A stretch of 64,000 nucleotides of DNA from Chitinophaga eiseniae (GTDB taxonomy: Bacteria; Bacteroidota; Bacteroidia; Chitinophagales; Chitinophagaceae): assembly GCF_012641265.1 (NCBI RefSeq), contig NZ_JABAHZ010000002.1, forward strand, positions 1,364,001 to 1,428,000, read 5' to 3'. Position numbers and translations under genes: made by a program. The notes under the pieces were generated by a model that saw nothing but the letters and a program-made list of their open reading frames with translations, was not told where the DNA came from and made no database searches. Within the stretch, counting starts at the first letter, position 1. The number at the start of each line of letters is the position of its first letter. This document shows, piece after piece, positions 33,639 to 43,169 of the stretch.

Positions 33639-34616
33639 ATGACACCATCTTATCCAGATGAGGCAATGCCTGATGAGGCGCTGTATACTTTGCTCTGCAA
33701 GTATCTGCTGCATGAAGCAGATGCGGAGGAGCGCGCCTGGGTGGAAGCATGGGTAACGGAGGATCCGGGGAATGTGGCATTACTGGGCTCTTTGAGAAAG
33801 GTGCTGGATACCGCTACATCCAATGAGCGGTTGGTGGAAGCCAAAACCAATGATGCCTGGTTGCAGCTCAGTGGCAAAATTGAAGAAAAACCGGTGCTGA
33901 TAGCCGTTAAACCTGCTGCCCGTTTTACCTGGCTGAAAATAGCTGCCGTGCTATTGATAGCCCTGGGCGCTGGTTGGTGGTTCTTAATCGGTAAGCGTCC
34001 ACAACAGGTATATGCAGGACCCACCAACGCTACGCTGGCAGATGGCAGTAATATCCGGTTGTCGGCTTCTTCCAGGCTGGAAGTAGCCAGGGGCTTTAAC
34101 CAGCGCAACAGGAAGGTAAGTCTTACCGGTACCGCTACCTTCGACGTAAGCGGCAGCGCTGAAAATCCCTTTGTGATTACATTGGGGCATACAGATGTGA
34201 AGGTATTGGGTACCCATTTTATGATCAATTATGAACCGGGTACGGCAGTACTGAAAGTACATGTTACTACCGGTAAGGTGATGGTAATAGATCATGATAA
34301 GGCAGATAGTGTGGTATTAACAGATGGCATGTTATTGCAGAAAGATAATGCCCGCCCTGCTTTTCGTATAGCGGCCCATGTTACAGATATGACTAAAAAA
34401 TCCCTGTCATTCAGGGATACACCCCTGGAAGAAGTATTACACACGATCACGGAGGTATATGATATCAAAGTGGAAGTGGTAAATATGGACCTCCTGAAAT
34501 TACCTGTTCGTGCTGACTTTACCGGCGAATCAGCCGATGATGTAATCAGATCACTGGCGCTCATGTTGAGTGCCGACTATGAGAAAATAAATGATCGGCA
34601 ATACAAATTAAAATAG
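33639..34616 (+). CDS. FecR-family anti-sigma/sigma-regulator protein
   Basis: A 325-residue single-pass inner-membrane protein that links a TonB-dependent receptor to the ECF sigma factor. The cytoplasmic N-terminal part (1-87) contains 'ALYTLLCKYLLHEADAEERAWVEAWVTEDPGN'. The membrane helix is 'FTWLKIAAVLLIALGAGWWFLIG'. The periplasmic FecR domain contains 'NATLADGSNIRLSASSRLEVARGF', 'FVITLGHTDVKVLGTHFMINYE' and a C-terminal DUF4974-like STN-fold part 'LSFRDTPLEEVLHTITEVYDIKVEV'. It lies between its sigma factor and its receptor. Confidence 0.93.
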   Translation: MTPSYPDEAMPDEALYTLLCKYLLHEADAEERAWVEAWVTEDPGNVALLGSLRKVLDTATSNERLVEAKTNDAWLQLSGKIEEKPVLIAVKPAARFTWLKIAAVLLIALGAGWWFLIGKRPQQVYAGPTNATLADGSNIRLSASSRLEVARGFNQRNRKVSLTGTATFDVSGSAENPFVITLGHTDVKVLGTHFMINYEPGTAVLKVHVTTGKVMVIDHDKADSVVLTDGMLLQKDNARPAFRIAAHVTDMTKKSLSFRDTPLEEVLHTITEVYDIKVEVVNMDLLKLPVRADFTGESADDVIRSLALMLSADYEKINDRQYKLK

Positions 34617-34673
34617 CTCGTGTCGGCAAGCGCACAGCTTTAACTGTCTTTCACACTTTCAATTTAGCTATCT

Positions 34674-37316
34674 ATGTCGTTAGCCGGAAAACTGCTGACG
34701 GGGATATTGATATTATTGTATGTCCCACTGAACGTTTTTGGGTGGGACTGGCAAACAAGAGTAACGGTAATTGTGAGGAACCAGCCCATTGAGGCGGTGT
34801 GTAACATACTGGAAAAAGAATATGGTATTCATTTTTCCTATAGCAGAGAACTTGTCAACTTGTCCCGGAAAGTTACGTTAACAGCCCAGCACCAGCGTCT
34901 GAAGAAGTTGCTGGAAGATTTATTTGCTCCCGATGATATACGTTTTACCCGTGTGGGTGAACAGGTAGTGCTGGTGCCTGCACAACGTACTACCCGCACC
35001 ATCAGCGGCTATATCAGGGACGCCGTTAGCGGTGAAAGTCTCATTGGCGCCACCGTATATGCCCCTGCACTTAAACAGGGGACTACTACCAATCAATATG
35101 GCTTTTTTAGCTTAACCACCGTAAAGGATACCAACAGCCTTTTTATTTCTTATATCGGCTATGGGCCGCATTTACAGGCCGTAACGGCCAAAGGTGATCT
35201 GTGGCTGAATATCAGCTTACAGCCAACCGGCAGCCTGAAGGAAGTAGTGGTCAGTGCCCGGGAAAACAAGCTGCAGGAGCAAACACAAATGAGTAAAGTA
35301 AAGCTCTCTACTACCGAGCTGGATGCGATGCCCCGTTTCCTGGGGGAAGTGGATGTGATGCGCACGCTGCAGCTATTGCCAGGTGTAGGTGGAGGAATGG
35401 ATGGCGCCGGTGGTTTGTATGTGCGTGGTGGCGGGCCAGATCAGAACCTGGTACTGCTGGATGGCGCACCGATATTTAACTTCTCTCATTTCTTCGGGGT
35501 TTATTCCCTCATGGATGCCAATGTGGTGAAATCTACCGACTTGTATAAAGGAGCGTTTCCCGCCCGTTACGGCGGACGTTTATCTTCCGTGGTGGATATT
35601 GCCACCAAAGAAGGCAATATGAAAGCCATACATGGCAACGCGTCTATTGGATTAATTGCCGCCAAGTTTGATATAGAAGGACCTATTGTAAAAGATAAAA
35701 CGTCTTTCCTCTTATCGGCCCGCCGCTCTTATCCCGATCTGTTGCTGAATGCAGCCATACAATCGGATAATACCCTGGGGCCCAATGGCGATTTCAAGGC
35801 TTTCTTCTATGATATCAACGCCAAAGTGAATCATATCTTTTCGCGGAAAGACCGGGTATTTCTCAGTTTTTACAAAGGAGAAGACAACCTGGGGTTACAG
35901 CAAACTACCAGCGATACTTCAGCTATTTCCGGACTGCACACTTATAACGGTGTAACATCGCGCTTTAAAATGTCGTGGGGCAATACTATTGCAGCATTGC
36001 GGTGGAATCATATTTATGGGCCACGCCTGTTTTCCAATATCACGCTCAATTATTCCAGTTATACCTTTGCTACCCAATATGGGCACCGTTATGTAATGCC
36101 GGCGCTGGGAGAAACAACAGACCTGTTTGGGAAATACAGTTCCCGTATGGAAAACAGCGGAGGCCGGGTAGATTTCGACTATCGTCCCAATCCGCGTCAT
36201 GCCATACGTTTCGGAGCTATTACTACCATGCATTATTTTAAGCCCGGCAATTCCTCTTTCGAAAATAAAGGCACACCGGTGCAGCCGCTGGATACGCTGA
36301 ATAATTCCCTGCGGGTGGTGGGTGGCGAATTATCGCTCTATGCAGAAGATGACTGGCAGCTGAATCCCAACCTGTACGCCAACCTGGGAGTACATGCTTC
36401 TGCCTTCCTGGTAGAAGGCCGGGTTTATTCTTCCGTACAACCCCGCCTGGGGCTCCGCTATGTGCTGCCGCGCAACTGGGCCATAAAGGCGGCTTATACA
36501 CATATGAACCAGTATATCCATTTATTGTCGAGCAATGGCACCACATTGCCTACCGATATCTGGGTGCCGTCTACCCAGCGGGTAGCGCCTATGTTTTCCA
36601 AGCAGGTGGCAATAGGCGTCGCTAAAACGTCGTCCAACCTGAAATATGAATTTTCACTGGAAGGCTATTTCAAATCGATGCATAATATGATTGAAAATGC
36701 GGAAAACAATAACATTACCAATACCGGCGCCACCCGCTGGGATGAAAATGTGATTGTGGGCAAGGGCTGGAGTTATGGATCGGAATTGATGTTACAAAAG
36801 AAAAAGGGGAGCACTACCGGCTGGATCGGGTACACACTTTCCTGGTCTATGCGCCGTTTTCCGGGTATTAATTACGGAGAAATTTTCCCTTTTAAATATG
36901 ATCGCCGGCATGATATCGAAGTGGTGTTGATGCAGCAATTGGGTGAGCATTGGGAGTTTTCGGCCTCCTGGCACTACAATTCCGGTACGCCTATCACTGT
37001 TCCGGTATCCAGCTATGCAGGTACCGGCAACGCTTCTCCGTGGGATCCGGGTACCGGCCAGCCCGTCATAGATCGCTATGATAACTGGAACAACTATCGT
37101 GGGGCGGATGTACACCGCCTGGACGTAGGGATTACCTATAGCAAACAGAAAAAACACTGGCGTAAAAGCTGGAACCTGAGCGTATTTAATGTATACAATC
37201 GTAAGAACCCGGTTTTTTACTATATGGAGAGTGATCCGGTTACCAAGCAGCGCTACCTGACCCGGGTAACGTTGTTGCCAATACTTCCCAGTATTACTTA
37301 TGCGGTTAAATTTTAA
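34674..37316 (+). CDS. STN-domain TonB-dependent outer-membrane receptor (non-SusC type)
   Basis: An 880-residue receptor with signal peptide (ending 'LNVFG'), an N-terminal STN/secretin-like signalling domain (about 28-105, 'VRNQPIEAVCNILEKEYGIHFSYSRELVNLSRKVTL'), a carboxypeptidase-regulatory-like domain (about 108-185, 'ISGYIRDAVSGESLIGATVYAPALKQGTTTNQYGFFSL'), a plug with 'VMRTLQLLPGVGGGMDGAGGLYVRGGGPDQNLVLLDGAPIFN' and a beta-barrel. The STN domain passes the ligand signal to FecR. The next gene is a DUF4249 lipoprotein whose start lies 4 bases after the stop, the standard pairing for this receptor group. The substrate is not predictable. Confidence 0.94.
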   Translation: MSLAGKLLTGILILLYVPLNVFGWDWQTRVTVIVRNQPIEAVCNILEKEYGIHFSYSRELVNLSRKVTLTAQHQRLKKLLEDLFAPDDIRFTRVGEQVVLVPAQRTTRTISGYIRDAVSGESLIGATVYAPALKQGTTTNQYGFFSLTTVKDTNSLFISYIGYGPHLQAVTAKGDLWLNISLQPTGSLKEVVVSARENKLQEQTQMSKVKLSTTELDAMPRFLGEVDVMRTLQLLPGVGGGMDGAGGLYVRGGGPDQNLVLLDGAPIFNFSHFFGVYSLMDANVVKSTDLYKGAFPARYGGRLSSVVDIATKEGNMKAIHGNASIGLIAAKFDIEGPIVKDKTSFLLSARRSYPDLLLNAAIQSDNTLGPNGDFKAFFYDINAKVNHIFSRKDRVFLSFYKGEDNLGLQQTTSDTSAISGLHTYNGVTSRFKMSWGNTIAALRWNHIYGPRLFSNITLNYSSYTFATQYGHRYVMPALGETTDLFGKYSSRMENSGGRVDFDYRPNPRHAIRFGAITTMHYFKPGNSSFENKGTPVQPLDTLNNSLRVVGGELSLYAEDDWQLNPNLYANLGVHASAFLVEGRVYSSVQPRLGLRYVLPRNWAIKAAYTHMNQYIHLLSSNGTTLPTDIWVPSTQRVAPMFSKQVAIGVAKTSSNLKYEFSLEGYFKSMHNMIENAENNNITNTGATRWDENVIVGKGWSYGSELMLQKKKGSTTGWIGYTLSWSMRRFPGINYGEIFPFKYDRRHDIEVVLMQQLGEHWEFSASWHYNSGTPITVPVSSYAGTGNASPWDPGTGQPVIDRYDNWNNYRGADVHRLDVGITYSKQKKHWRKSWNLSVFNVYNRKNPVFYYMESDPVTKQRYLTRVTLLPILPSITYAVKF

Positions 37317-37320
37317 AGAG

Positions 37321-38181
37321 ATGAATAAAGTATATTTTTTCGTAGGTGCGATACTGTTAGCTGGCTTCCTGCAAGCCTGCGAAAAGCGGGAGAACGTGAC
37401 ATTACTTTATGAAGGAAATAAAATAGTGGTGAATACGTTGATACAACCCGACAGCGTGATCTATACCCGTATTACACGCAGTGTTCCCAGCAATGTATTG
37501 ATCGATGGTAACAATACGGATGTAAGCGGGGCCCATGTGCAGCTGTTGGAAGATGGCGTGCCGCTTGCATCGCCGGAGGTACAAATCATAAAGGGAACAC
37601 CCTATTATGTATCGGGGAGCAAAGCAGTGCTGGGCAAACGGTACGAGGTACGGGTAGCGGTTCCCGGTATGCAGGCTGTAACGGCCATGGATACCCTGCC
37701 GGCGGCGCCGTTGGCAAGTGCAGCGGCAGCACAGGTCAACAGTAATCGTATCCGGTTTACCCTGAAGGATTGCCCTACCGCCAATAACTATTACCGCATA
37801 AGAATATATATTTCCAACCCTGACGGCAGCGATGGCAGTTTTGCGCAATTCCGCCTGGACCCGGCATTCAATAATAACCTGGTAGACTTTTTTACACAAG
37901 GAGCTTCCAGCAGCCTCATTATGAGCGATGAACGATTCAACGGGAAAGAAGTCAATTTTGTACTGCAAACCAATAACCCGATTGCTGCTACTACGCAGAT
38001 CACTTTAGAAGTAAGTGCGCTTACTTATAATACCTACCAGTACCTGAATACGCTGACCACACAATTGAGATCAGGGGAAGCGGTAATATCCCAGCCGGTA
38101 CGCGTATTTACCAACGTGGCCAATGGTTACGGTATCGTAGGTGGTATCAATACCAAAAAGATGGTATTTAAAGCAGAATAA
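37321..38181 (+). CDS. DUF4249-family lipoprotein, partner of TonB-dependent receptor
   Basis: A 286-residue lipoprotein (MNKVYFFVGAILLAGFLQAC, lipid Cys20). 'NKIVVNTLIQPDSVIYTRITRSVP' and 'VQLLEDGVPLASPEVQIIKGTPYYVSGSKAVLGKRYEVRVAVPG' fit the DUF4249 family, beta-rich surface proteins encoded next to STN-type receptors. I chose the ATG at 37321, 4 bases after the receptor stop, because it gives a complete signal peptide; the ATG at 37300 overlaps the receptor end. By analogy with SusD it may help capture the ligand. No activity is known. Confidence 0.85.
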   Translation: MNKVYFFVGAILLAGFLQACEKRENVTLLYEGNKIVVNTLIQPDSVIYTRITRSVPSNVLIDGNNTDVSGAHVQLLEDGVPLASPEVQIIKGTPYYVSGSKAVLGKRYEVRVAVPGMQAVTAMDTLPAAPLASAAAAQVNSNRIRFTLKDCPTANNYYRIRIYISNPDGSDGSFAQFRLDPAFNNNLVDFFTQGASSSLIMSDERFNGKEVNFVLQTNNPIAATTQITLEVSALTYNTYQYLNTLTTQLRSGEAVISQPVRVFTNVANGYGIVGGINTKKMVFKAE

Positions 38182-38300
38182 GGAAAATTAAATTAATTAA
38201 ACCCGCCGAAAGACCCTCCTATATTAATACTTCGCTATTTTTTTTCTTCCCCGTTTGTTCTTTTAAAAACCTGCTCTATTTTTAGCCCATATACTGTTAT

Positions 38301-38855
38301 ATGCCAGAAATAATGCCTGACGACCTGACTGATCGGCTACGGACAGATGATTTTAAACTGTTTGAGCTGATTTTCAATACTTACTGGGAGGAATTATACA
38401 CCTATGCAGCCCGGGTAACAGGAAGTGATGCAGACGCACAGGATATTATACAAGACCTGTTTACCAGTATCTGGGAACGCCGGCACCAGCTGGAGTTGCA
38501 TACCCATATCCGTTATTACCTCTTTAGCGCCGTTAGAAAACATATCCTGCGCAAATTCCGGGATGATGGGTTGAAAGAAAAACATCTCGAAAAATTTATT
38601 ACCCATAGTGAGCTCCGTACGGAGCTGACACTCAATACTATTATCCACAAAGACATCATCACCCAGTTGCAGCAGGACCTGCAGCATTTGCCCGAAAAGG
38701 AACGCCAGGTATTTGAATGGTATCATTTTGATGAGCTCAGCATCCGGGAGATTGCTCTTATGCATGGCACGGCAGAACAAACGGTGCGTAACCAGCTGGG
38801 CAACGCCTATAGAAAAGCCCGCCCATTGCTGAACCGCTTGCTGATGTTCCTCTGA
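38301..38855 (+). CDS. ECF RNA polymerase sigma factor (FecI-like), second cassette
   Basis: A 184-residue ECF sigma factor. Region 2 is 'FELIFNTYWEELYTYAARVTGSDADAQDIIQDLFTSIWERRHQLELHTHIRYYLFSAVRKHILRKF', and region 4 is 'LQHLPEKERQVFEWYHFDELSIREIALMHGTAEQTVRNQLGNAYRKAR'. It starts a second cassette of FecR, STN-SusC and SusD. The upstream box TATTTTTA (38277-38284) is close to the -7 element. The ATG at 38301 is preferred; another lies at 38313. Confidence 0.94.
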   Translation: MPEIMPDDLTDRLRTDDFKLFELIFNTYWEELYTYAARVTGSDADAQDIIQDLFTSIWERRHQLELHTHIRYYLFSAVRKHILRKFRDDGLKEKHLEKFITHSELRTELTLNTIIHKDIITQLQQDLQHLPEKERQVFEWYHFDELSIREIALMHGTAEQTVRNQLGNAYRKARPLLNRLLMFL

Positions 38856-38945
38856 TATCCCCCTCCATGTTACCTTAATGTTAATCCCGCTTTCCCGATA
38901 GTTAAAAAAGGACGGTTGTGCAACTTAGCTTTTAAACGCCGTACC

Positions 38946-39896
38946 TTGATCCGATCTAAAATAAGAGCCATCATAGATAAGTACCTGGATAACAGGGCTA
39001 CACCAGCCGAAGAGCAGTTGCTCACACACTGGCTGGATGTAATATCCGCAGAGGAGACTCCATCGGACGCCCTGACACCAGGAGACAAGGAACAGCTCCG
39101 GCGTAAAATGCTGCAAACCATCCGGCAACGCACCGGGCAACCCGCACGCACCTATCCTATATGGAAACGCATGGTTGCCGCCGCCGCTATACTCCTGGTA
39201 GCTGCAATTGCCAGCTGGTGGATCATTCAACAACGTACCTCCCGACCCGTAGCCTGGCTGGAACTAAGCACGGGTATTGGCGAAATGAAAAAGCTGGTGC
39301 TGCCCGACAGCAGTACGGTATGGCTGGAAGGCAACAGCCGGTTGAAATATCCCGGGCATTTCAGGGATAAACGGGACATTGAGCTATTATATGGAGATGC
39401 TTTTTTTGATGTTTCTCCCTATCCCCAAGCACCTTTTACGGTATATGTAGATAGCCTGCAGGTGCGGGTGCTGGGCACTTTCTTTCATGTAAGAGCTTAC
39501 CAGCAGCTGCCTATGGAAATAACTGTTAATAGCGGTAAGGTAAGTGTTAGCAAGCATGACCAGCTTATGGGACTGCTCACTGCCAACCAGGCTATGCGTA
39601 TTAACTGGAACGACTATACGTTTTCAAGAATGGAAGTAAGCCCATTGAACATCAGCGACTGGATGCGGCGGGAAATCGTTTTTGACAACATGCCTTTAAA
39701 GTCGGTGCTACACCTGCTGGAAAATTATTACCGCGTAAAGTTTGAAATTGAGAGCGTGCCCGATATGCAGATTACAGGCTCTATGCCTGCAACGTTACAG
39801 CCGTACCAGGTATTTCATATCCTGGAAGAGCTAACAGATCACCAGGTGATAGTACAAGCCCGTGGAGGAAATAAAGTTACTGTAAGACATAAATAA
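38946..39896 (+). CDS. FecR-family sigma regulator, second cassette
   Basis: A FecR-type single-pass protein of about 316 residues: an N-terminal cytoplasmic helix bundle ('IRSKIRAIIDKYLDNRATPAEEQLLTHWLD'), a membrane helix ('WKRMVAAAAILLVAAIASWWII'), and a periplasmic domain with 'TGIGEMKKLVLPDSSTVWLEGNSRLKYPGHFRDKRDIELLYGDAFFDVS' and a C-terminal STN-like fold 'IVFDNMPLKSVLHLLENYYRVKFEI'. The frame has no ATG before residue 60 or so; candidate starts are the TTG at 38946 (used here) and a TTG at 38916. The start is therefore uncertain. It is paired with the sigma gene just upstream. Confidence 0.88.
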   Translation: MIRSKIRAIIDKYLDNRATPAEEQLLTHWLDVISAEETPSDALTPGDKEQLRRKMLQTIRQRTGQPARTYPIWKRMVAAAAILLVAAIASWWIIQQRTSRPVAWLELSTGIGEMKKLVLPDSSTVWLEGNSRLKYPGHFRDKRDIELLYGDAFFDVSPYPQAPFTVYVDSLQVRVLGTFFHVRAYQQLPMEITVNSGKVSVSKHDQLMGLLTANQAMRINWNDYTFSRMEVSPLNISDWMRREIVFDNMPLKSVLHLLENYYRVKFEIESVPDMQITGSMPATLQPYQVFHILEELTDHQVIVQARGGNKVTVRHK

Positions 39897-39933
39897 ATAT
39901 TCCCTGAATTGATTTAATTAAAAAATCGCGGTT

Positions 39934-42900
39934 ATGAATGTACGTAGTACTCATCTGCGTACAAGCGTATTTGGCAAACAAATATGTCTTGTACTGCTCT
40001 TGCTATCCCTATACGGAAGCATTTCAGCCCAACAAAAGTCTGCAGTAGTGCAGGAATTACATGTAAGCGCCGGACCACTGACAAGCGCCCTGGGGCTATT
40101 GCGACAACAAAGCGGCGCCAATATTATGTATGACGCTAACTTGTTGAAACTCCTGACCGTAAAGGCGCAGGACTTCCGCGGCCAGTCTGTGGAAGAAGTG
40201 TTGCGCCACCTGCTGAAAGGAAGTGGATTTTCCTTTTCCACCACAGAAGGCGTATTTATTATTAAGAAAGAGAAAGCCACCGTTCCCGTAACCGGCACTG
40301 TAACGGACGAAGAAACCGGCGCCCGCCTGCCAGGGGTAAGCGTATTGGTAAAAGGTAATACACAAGGCAGCATTACCAATGGCGATGGAGCCTTTACGCT
40401 GCAGGCCGACCCTCATGGCGATACCCTGTTATTCAGCTCCCTGGGCTACAAAGCCGGCCGCCAGGTACTCAATGGACAACAGCAGGTGACCATACGCCTG
40501 AAATCTGACGCCAGTATGCTCAACAGCGTAGTGGTAGTAGGTTATGGCCAAACCACCAAAGGTGATCTTACCGGCGCGGTATCGCATGTATCATCTGAAA
40601 ACTTTAACACGGGTGTATTCAGTTCACCGGAGCAGCTGCTGCAAGGCAAGGTCCCTGGCCTGAATGTTACCCGCAGCGGCGATCCCAACGCCACGCCGGC
40701 GGTGATCCTGAGAGGCCCCTCCACTTTCCGGGAAGGCGAAGCACAGCAACCTTTTTATGTGATTGATGGCGTACCCGGCGCTAATATACAGCTGGTATCT
40801 CCCGCAGATATCCTGTCGATGGATGTATTGAAAGATGCCGCGTCTACCGCGATCTACGGCGCCCGCGCGGCCAATGGCGTAATTATGATTACCACCCGCC
40901 GCGCCAAGCAGGGACAAAGCTGGATCAGTTACAATGCCTATGCCGCATCTGAACGCATTTCCAATAAGATAGATATGCTGTCGGCCAATGAGCTGCGCCA
41001 ATACCTGAAGGATAATAACAAAAGCCTCACACCGGCCTATGAAGATAATGCCAACACCGACTGGCAGAAAGAAGTAACCCGCAACGGCATGTCGCAAAGC
41101 CACAACCTTTCTTTCGGTGGCGGTAATGAAAAAACCTTGTTTGATGGAAGTATCAACTACCTGCAGAATAATGGTATTATTAAAACATCGTCACTGGAAC
41201 GGCTAAACGTTAGAGCCAACCTGGAACAACGCGCTTTTAATGACGTATTGAAAATAAACCTGTCTATCAGCAATAGCTTAAGCACGCAGAACCGGGCGCC
41301 AGAACAGGTTTACCTCAACATGTTGAACTATATACCAACGGTAAATATTTTTAATCCCGATGGTACTTATAAAGAAGACCTGAGCCGCTCCCGCGGTTAC
41401 CTCAATCCTGTTTCCCTGATCGATAATAACAGCGATCGTACCAAAGAAAAAATTATGCTGGGTAATGCGCGCGCTGAGTTAAAATTGTTGCCGGAGCTGC
41501 GTTATACCATGAGCCTCTCTCTGCAGGATCAGCAAATTAACCGGGATATTTATAATAACCGGGCTTCCAGTCTATCGCCCAATACGAACGGACAGGCCAC
41601 CCGTAGCGCTTTTACCAATTCACGTAAAGTGCTGGAAAGCTATTTTAATTACGATAAAACGTTTGGTAAGCACGACCTGCGGCTGCTGGCGGGATATTCC
41701 TGGCAGGAAGACCGTACCGGCGACGGATTCCAGACCTCGCAACAAGGGTTTGTATCGGATGTTACCGGCGGAAATAACCTGAACCTGGGAGGCGCCAAAG
41801 ATGGATATCTCCCTAACTATGGTACTACCCGGATACAAACGTTACGTTTTATTTCCTTCTATGGCAGGGTAAATTATTTATATGAAGATAAATACCTGTT
41901 GCAGGTATCTGTTAGACGGGATGGGTCTTCGGCCTTTGGTATCAACAACCGCTGGGGTACCTTCCCGGCAGTATCCGGCGCCTGGAAGATCAGCAAGGAA
42001 AAATTCATGGACAATGTACGCTGGATCGAAGAACTGAAACTACGTGCAGGCTATGGCGTTACCGGTAACTCGCTGGGCTTTGATCCGCTCATCGCCAAAT
42101 TCCGTAACGATATTTTCGGTAAGTTCTATTCCGATGGCCGGATCATCAGCTCTATAGGACCGGTACAAAATGATAACCCTAACCTCAAATGGGAGCGTAC
42201 CGGTATGGCTAATATAGGTATAGATCTGACCGTATGGAAAGGACGCCTGAGTGTTACCGCCGACTACTATGACAAGCGCACTACCGACCTGATTTACTCT
42301 TATGAAGTGCCTTCTCCTCCTTACTTCGTACCTAATATGTTGGCCAATGTGGGCGCTATGAGCAACAAGGGTATTGAGTTACAGGTAAACGTAGTGCCCG
42401 TGAAAACGGCTAATTTTACCTGGAACACTTCTGCCAATATCGCGCACAACAAGAACCGGGTAGTATCGCTTTCCAACGATATGTTTTCCGTGAAATATAT
42501 TGAAACAGCAGACCTGGGCGGTAAAGGACAATCCGGGAATAAGTCGCAGCTGATACAGGCTGGTTACGCATTAGGCGCATTTTACCTGTGGCAGTATGAA
42601 GGGAAAGACAAAGATGGCAACTCCACTTTCCGCTCCGCCAACGGAGGTATTACCAAAGAACCCAGCTCCACCGACCGCTACTATAGCGGCGATGCACAGC
42701 CGGCTATCATTTACGGCTGGAGCAACAGTTTTACTTTCCGCCAGTTCGATGCCAGCATCTTTATACGTGGCGTGTCCGGCAATAAAATACTGAATGCTAC
42801 GCTCGCCAATCTCAATAACCCTGCGGAAGCCACCGGCTATGATATGCCCCGGATAACCCTGGGAGAGGCAGTTACAGACGCCAAAGCGCCTTATATTTCT

Positions 42901-43149
42901 ACCCGCTACCTGGAAAACGGTTCTTATCTGCGCCTCGACAACGTGACCATCGGATATACCATCCCAGTACCCGGCAAGTATGTACGCAAACTGCGTGTAT
43001 ACGCTACCGGTAATAACCTGGCGCTGATCACGAAGTATAAGGGTATAGACCCCGAAATCAATATGGGCGGGCTTACACCAGGTATAGATAATAATAACTT
43101 CTATCCTAAAACCCGTTCCTTCCTCTTTGGTTTGAACGCAACTTTTTAA
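39934..43149 (+). CDS. STN-domain SusC/RagA-family TonB-dependent receptor
   Basis: A 1071-residue SusC-type transporter with an extra N-terminal signalling domain. The order is a signal peptide ending 'GSISAQ', STN (about 48-112, 'GPLTSALGLLRQQSGANIMYDANLLKLLTVKAQDFRGQSVEEVLRHLLKGSGFSF'), carboxypeptidase-regulatory-like (about 118-195), linker 'NSVVVVGYGQTTKGDLTGAVSHV', plug with 'GPSTFREGEAQQPFYVIDGVPG...MDVLKDAASTAIYGARAANGVIMI', and a barrel ending 'SFLFGLNATF'. The STN domain fits control by the FecR/sigma pair upstream. susD follows after 20 bases. Confidence 0.96.
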   Translation: MNVRSTHLRTSVFGKQICLVLLLLSLYGSISAQQKSAVVQELHVSAGPLTSALGLLRQQSGANIMYDANLLKLLTVKAQDFRGQSVEEVLRHLLKGSGFSFSTTEGVFIIKKEKATVPVTGTVTDEETGARLPGVSVLVKGNTQGSITNGDGAFTLQADPHGDTLLFSSLGYKAGRQVLNGQQQVTIRLKSDASMLNSVVVVGYGQTTKGDLTGAVSHVSSENFNTGVFSSPEQLLQGKVPGLNVTRSGDPNATPAVILRGPSTFREGEAQQPFYVIDGVPGANIQLVSPADILSMDVLKDAASTAIYGARAANGVIMITTRRAKQGQSWISYNAYAASERISNKIDMLSANELRQYLKDNNKSLTPAYEDNANTDWQKEVTRNGMSQSHNLSFGGGNEKTLFDGSINYLQNNGIIKTSSLERLNVRANLEQRAFNDVLKINLSISNSLSTQNRAPEQVYLNMLNYIPTVNIFNPDGTYKEDLSRSRGYLNPVSLIDNNSDRTKEKIMLGNARAELKLLPELRYTMSLSLQDQQINRDIYNNRASSLSPNTNGQATRSAFTNSRKVLESYFNYDKTFGKHDLRLLAGYSWQEDRTGDGFQTSQQGFVSDVTGGNNLNLGGAKDGYLPNYGTTRIQTLRFISFYGRVNYLYEDKYLLQVSVRRDGSSAFGINNRWGTFPAVSGAWKISKEKFMDNVRWIEELKLRAGYGVTGNSLGFDPLIAKFRNDIFGKFYSDGRIISSIGPVQNDNPNLKWERTGMANIGIDLTVWKGRLSVTADYYDKRTTDLIYSYEVPSPPYFVPNMLANVGAMSNKGIELQVNVVPVKTANFTWNTSANIAHNKNRVVSLSNDMFSVKYIETADLGGKGQSGNKSQLIQAGYALGAFYLWQYEGKDKDGNSTFRSANGGITKEPSSTDRYYSGDAQPAIIYGWSNSFTFRQFDASIFIRGVSGNKILNATLANLNNPAEATGYDMPRITLGEAVTDAKAPYISTRYLENGSYLRLDNVTIGYTIPVPGKYVRKLRVYATGNNLALITKYKGIDPEINMGGLTPGIDNNNFYPKTRSFLFGLNATF

Positions 43150-43169
43150 CAACGGTAAATCTGCATAAC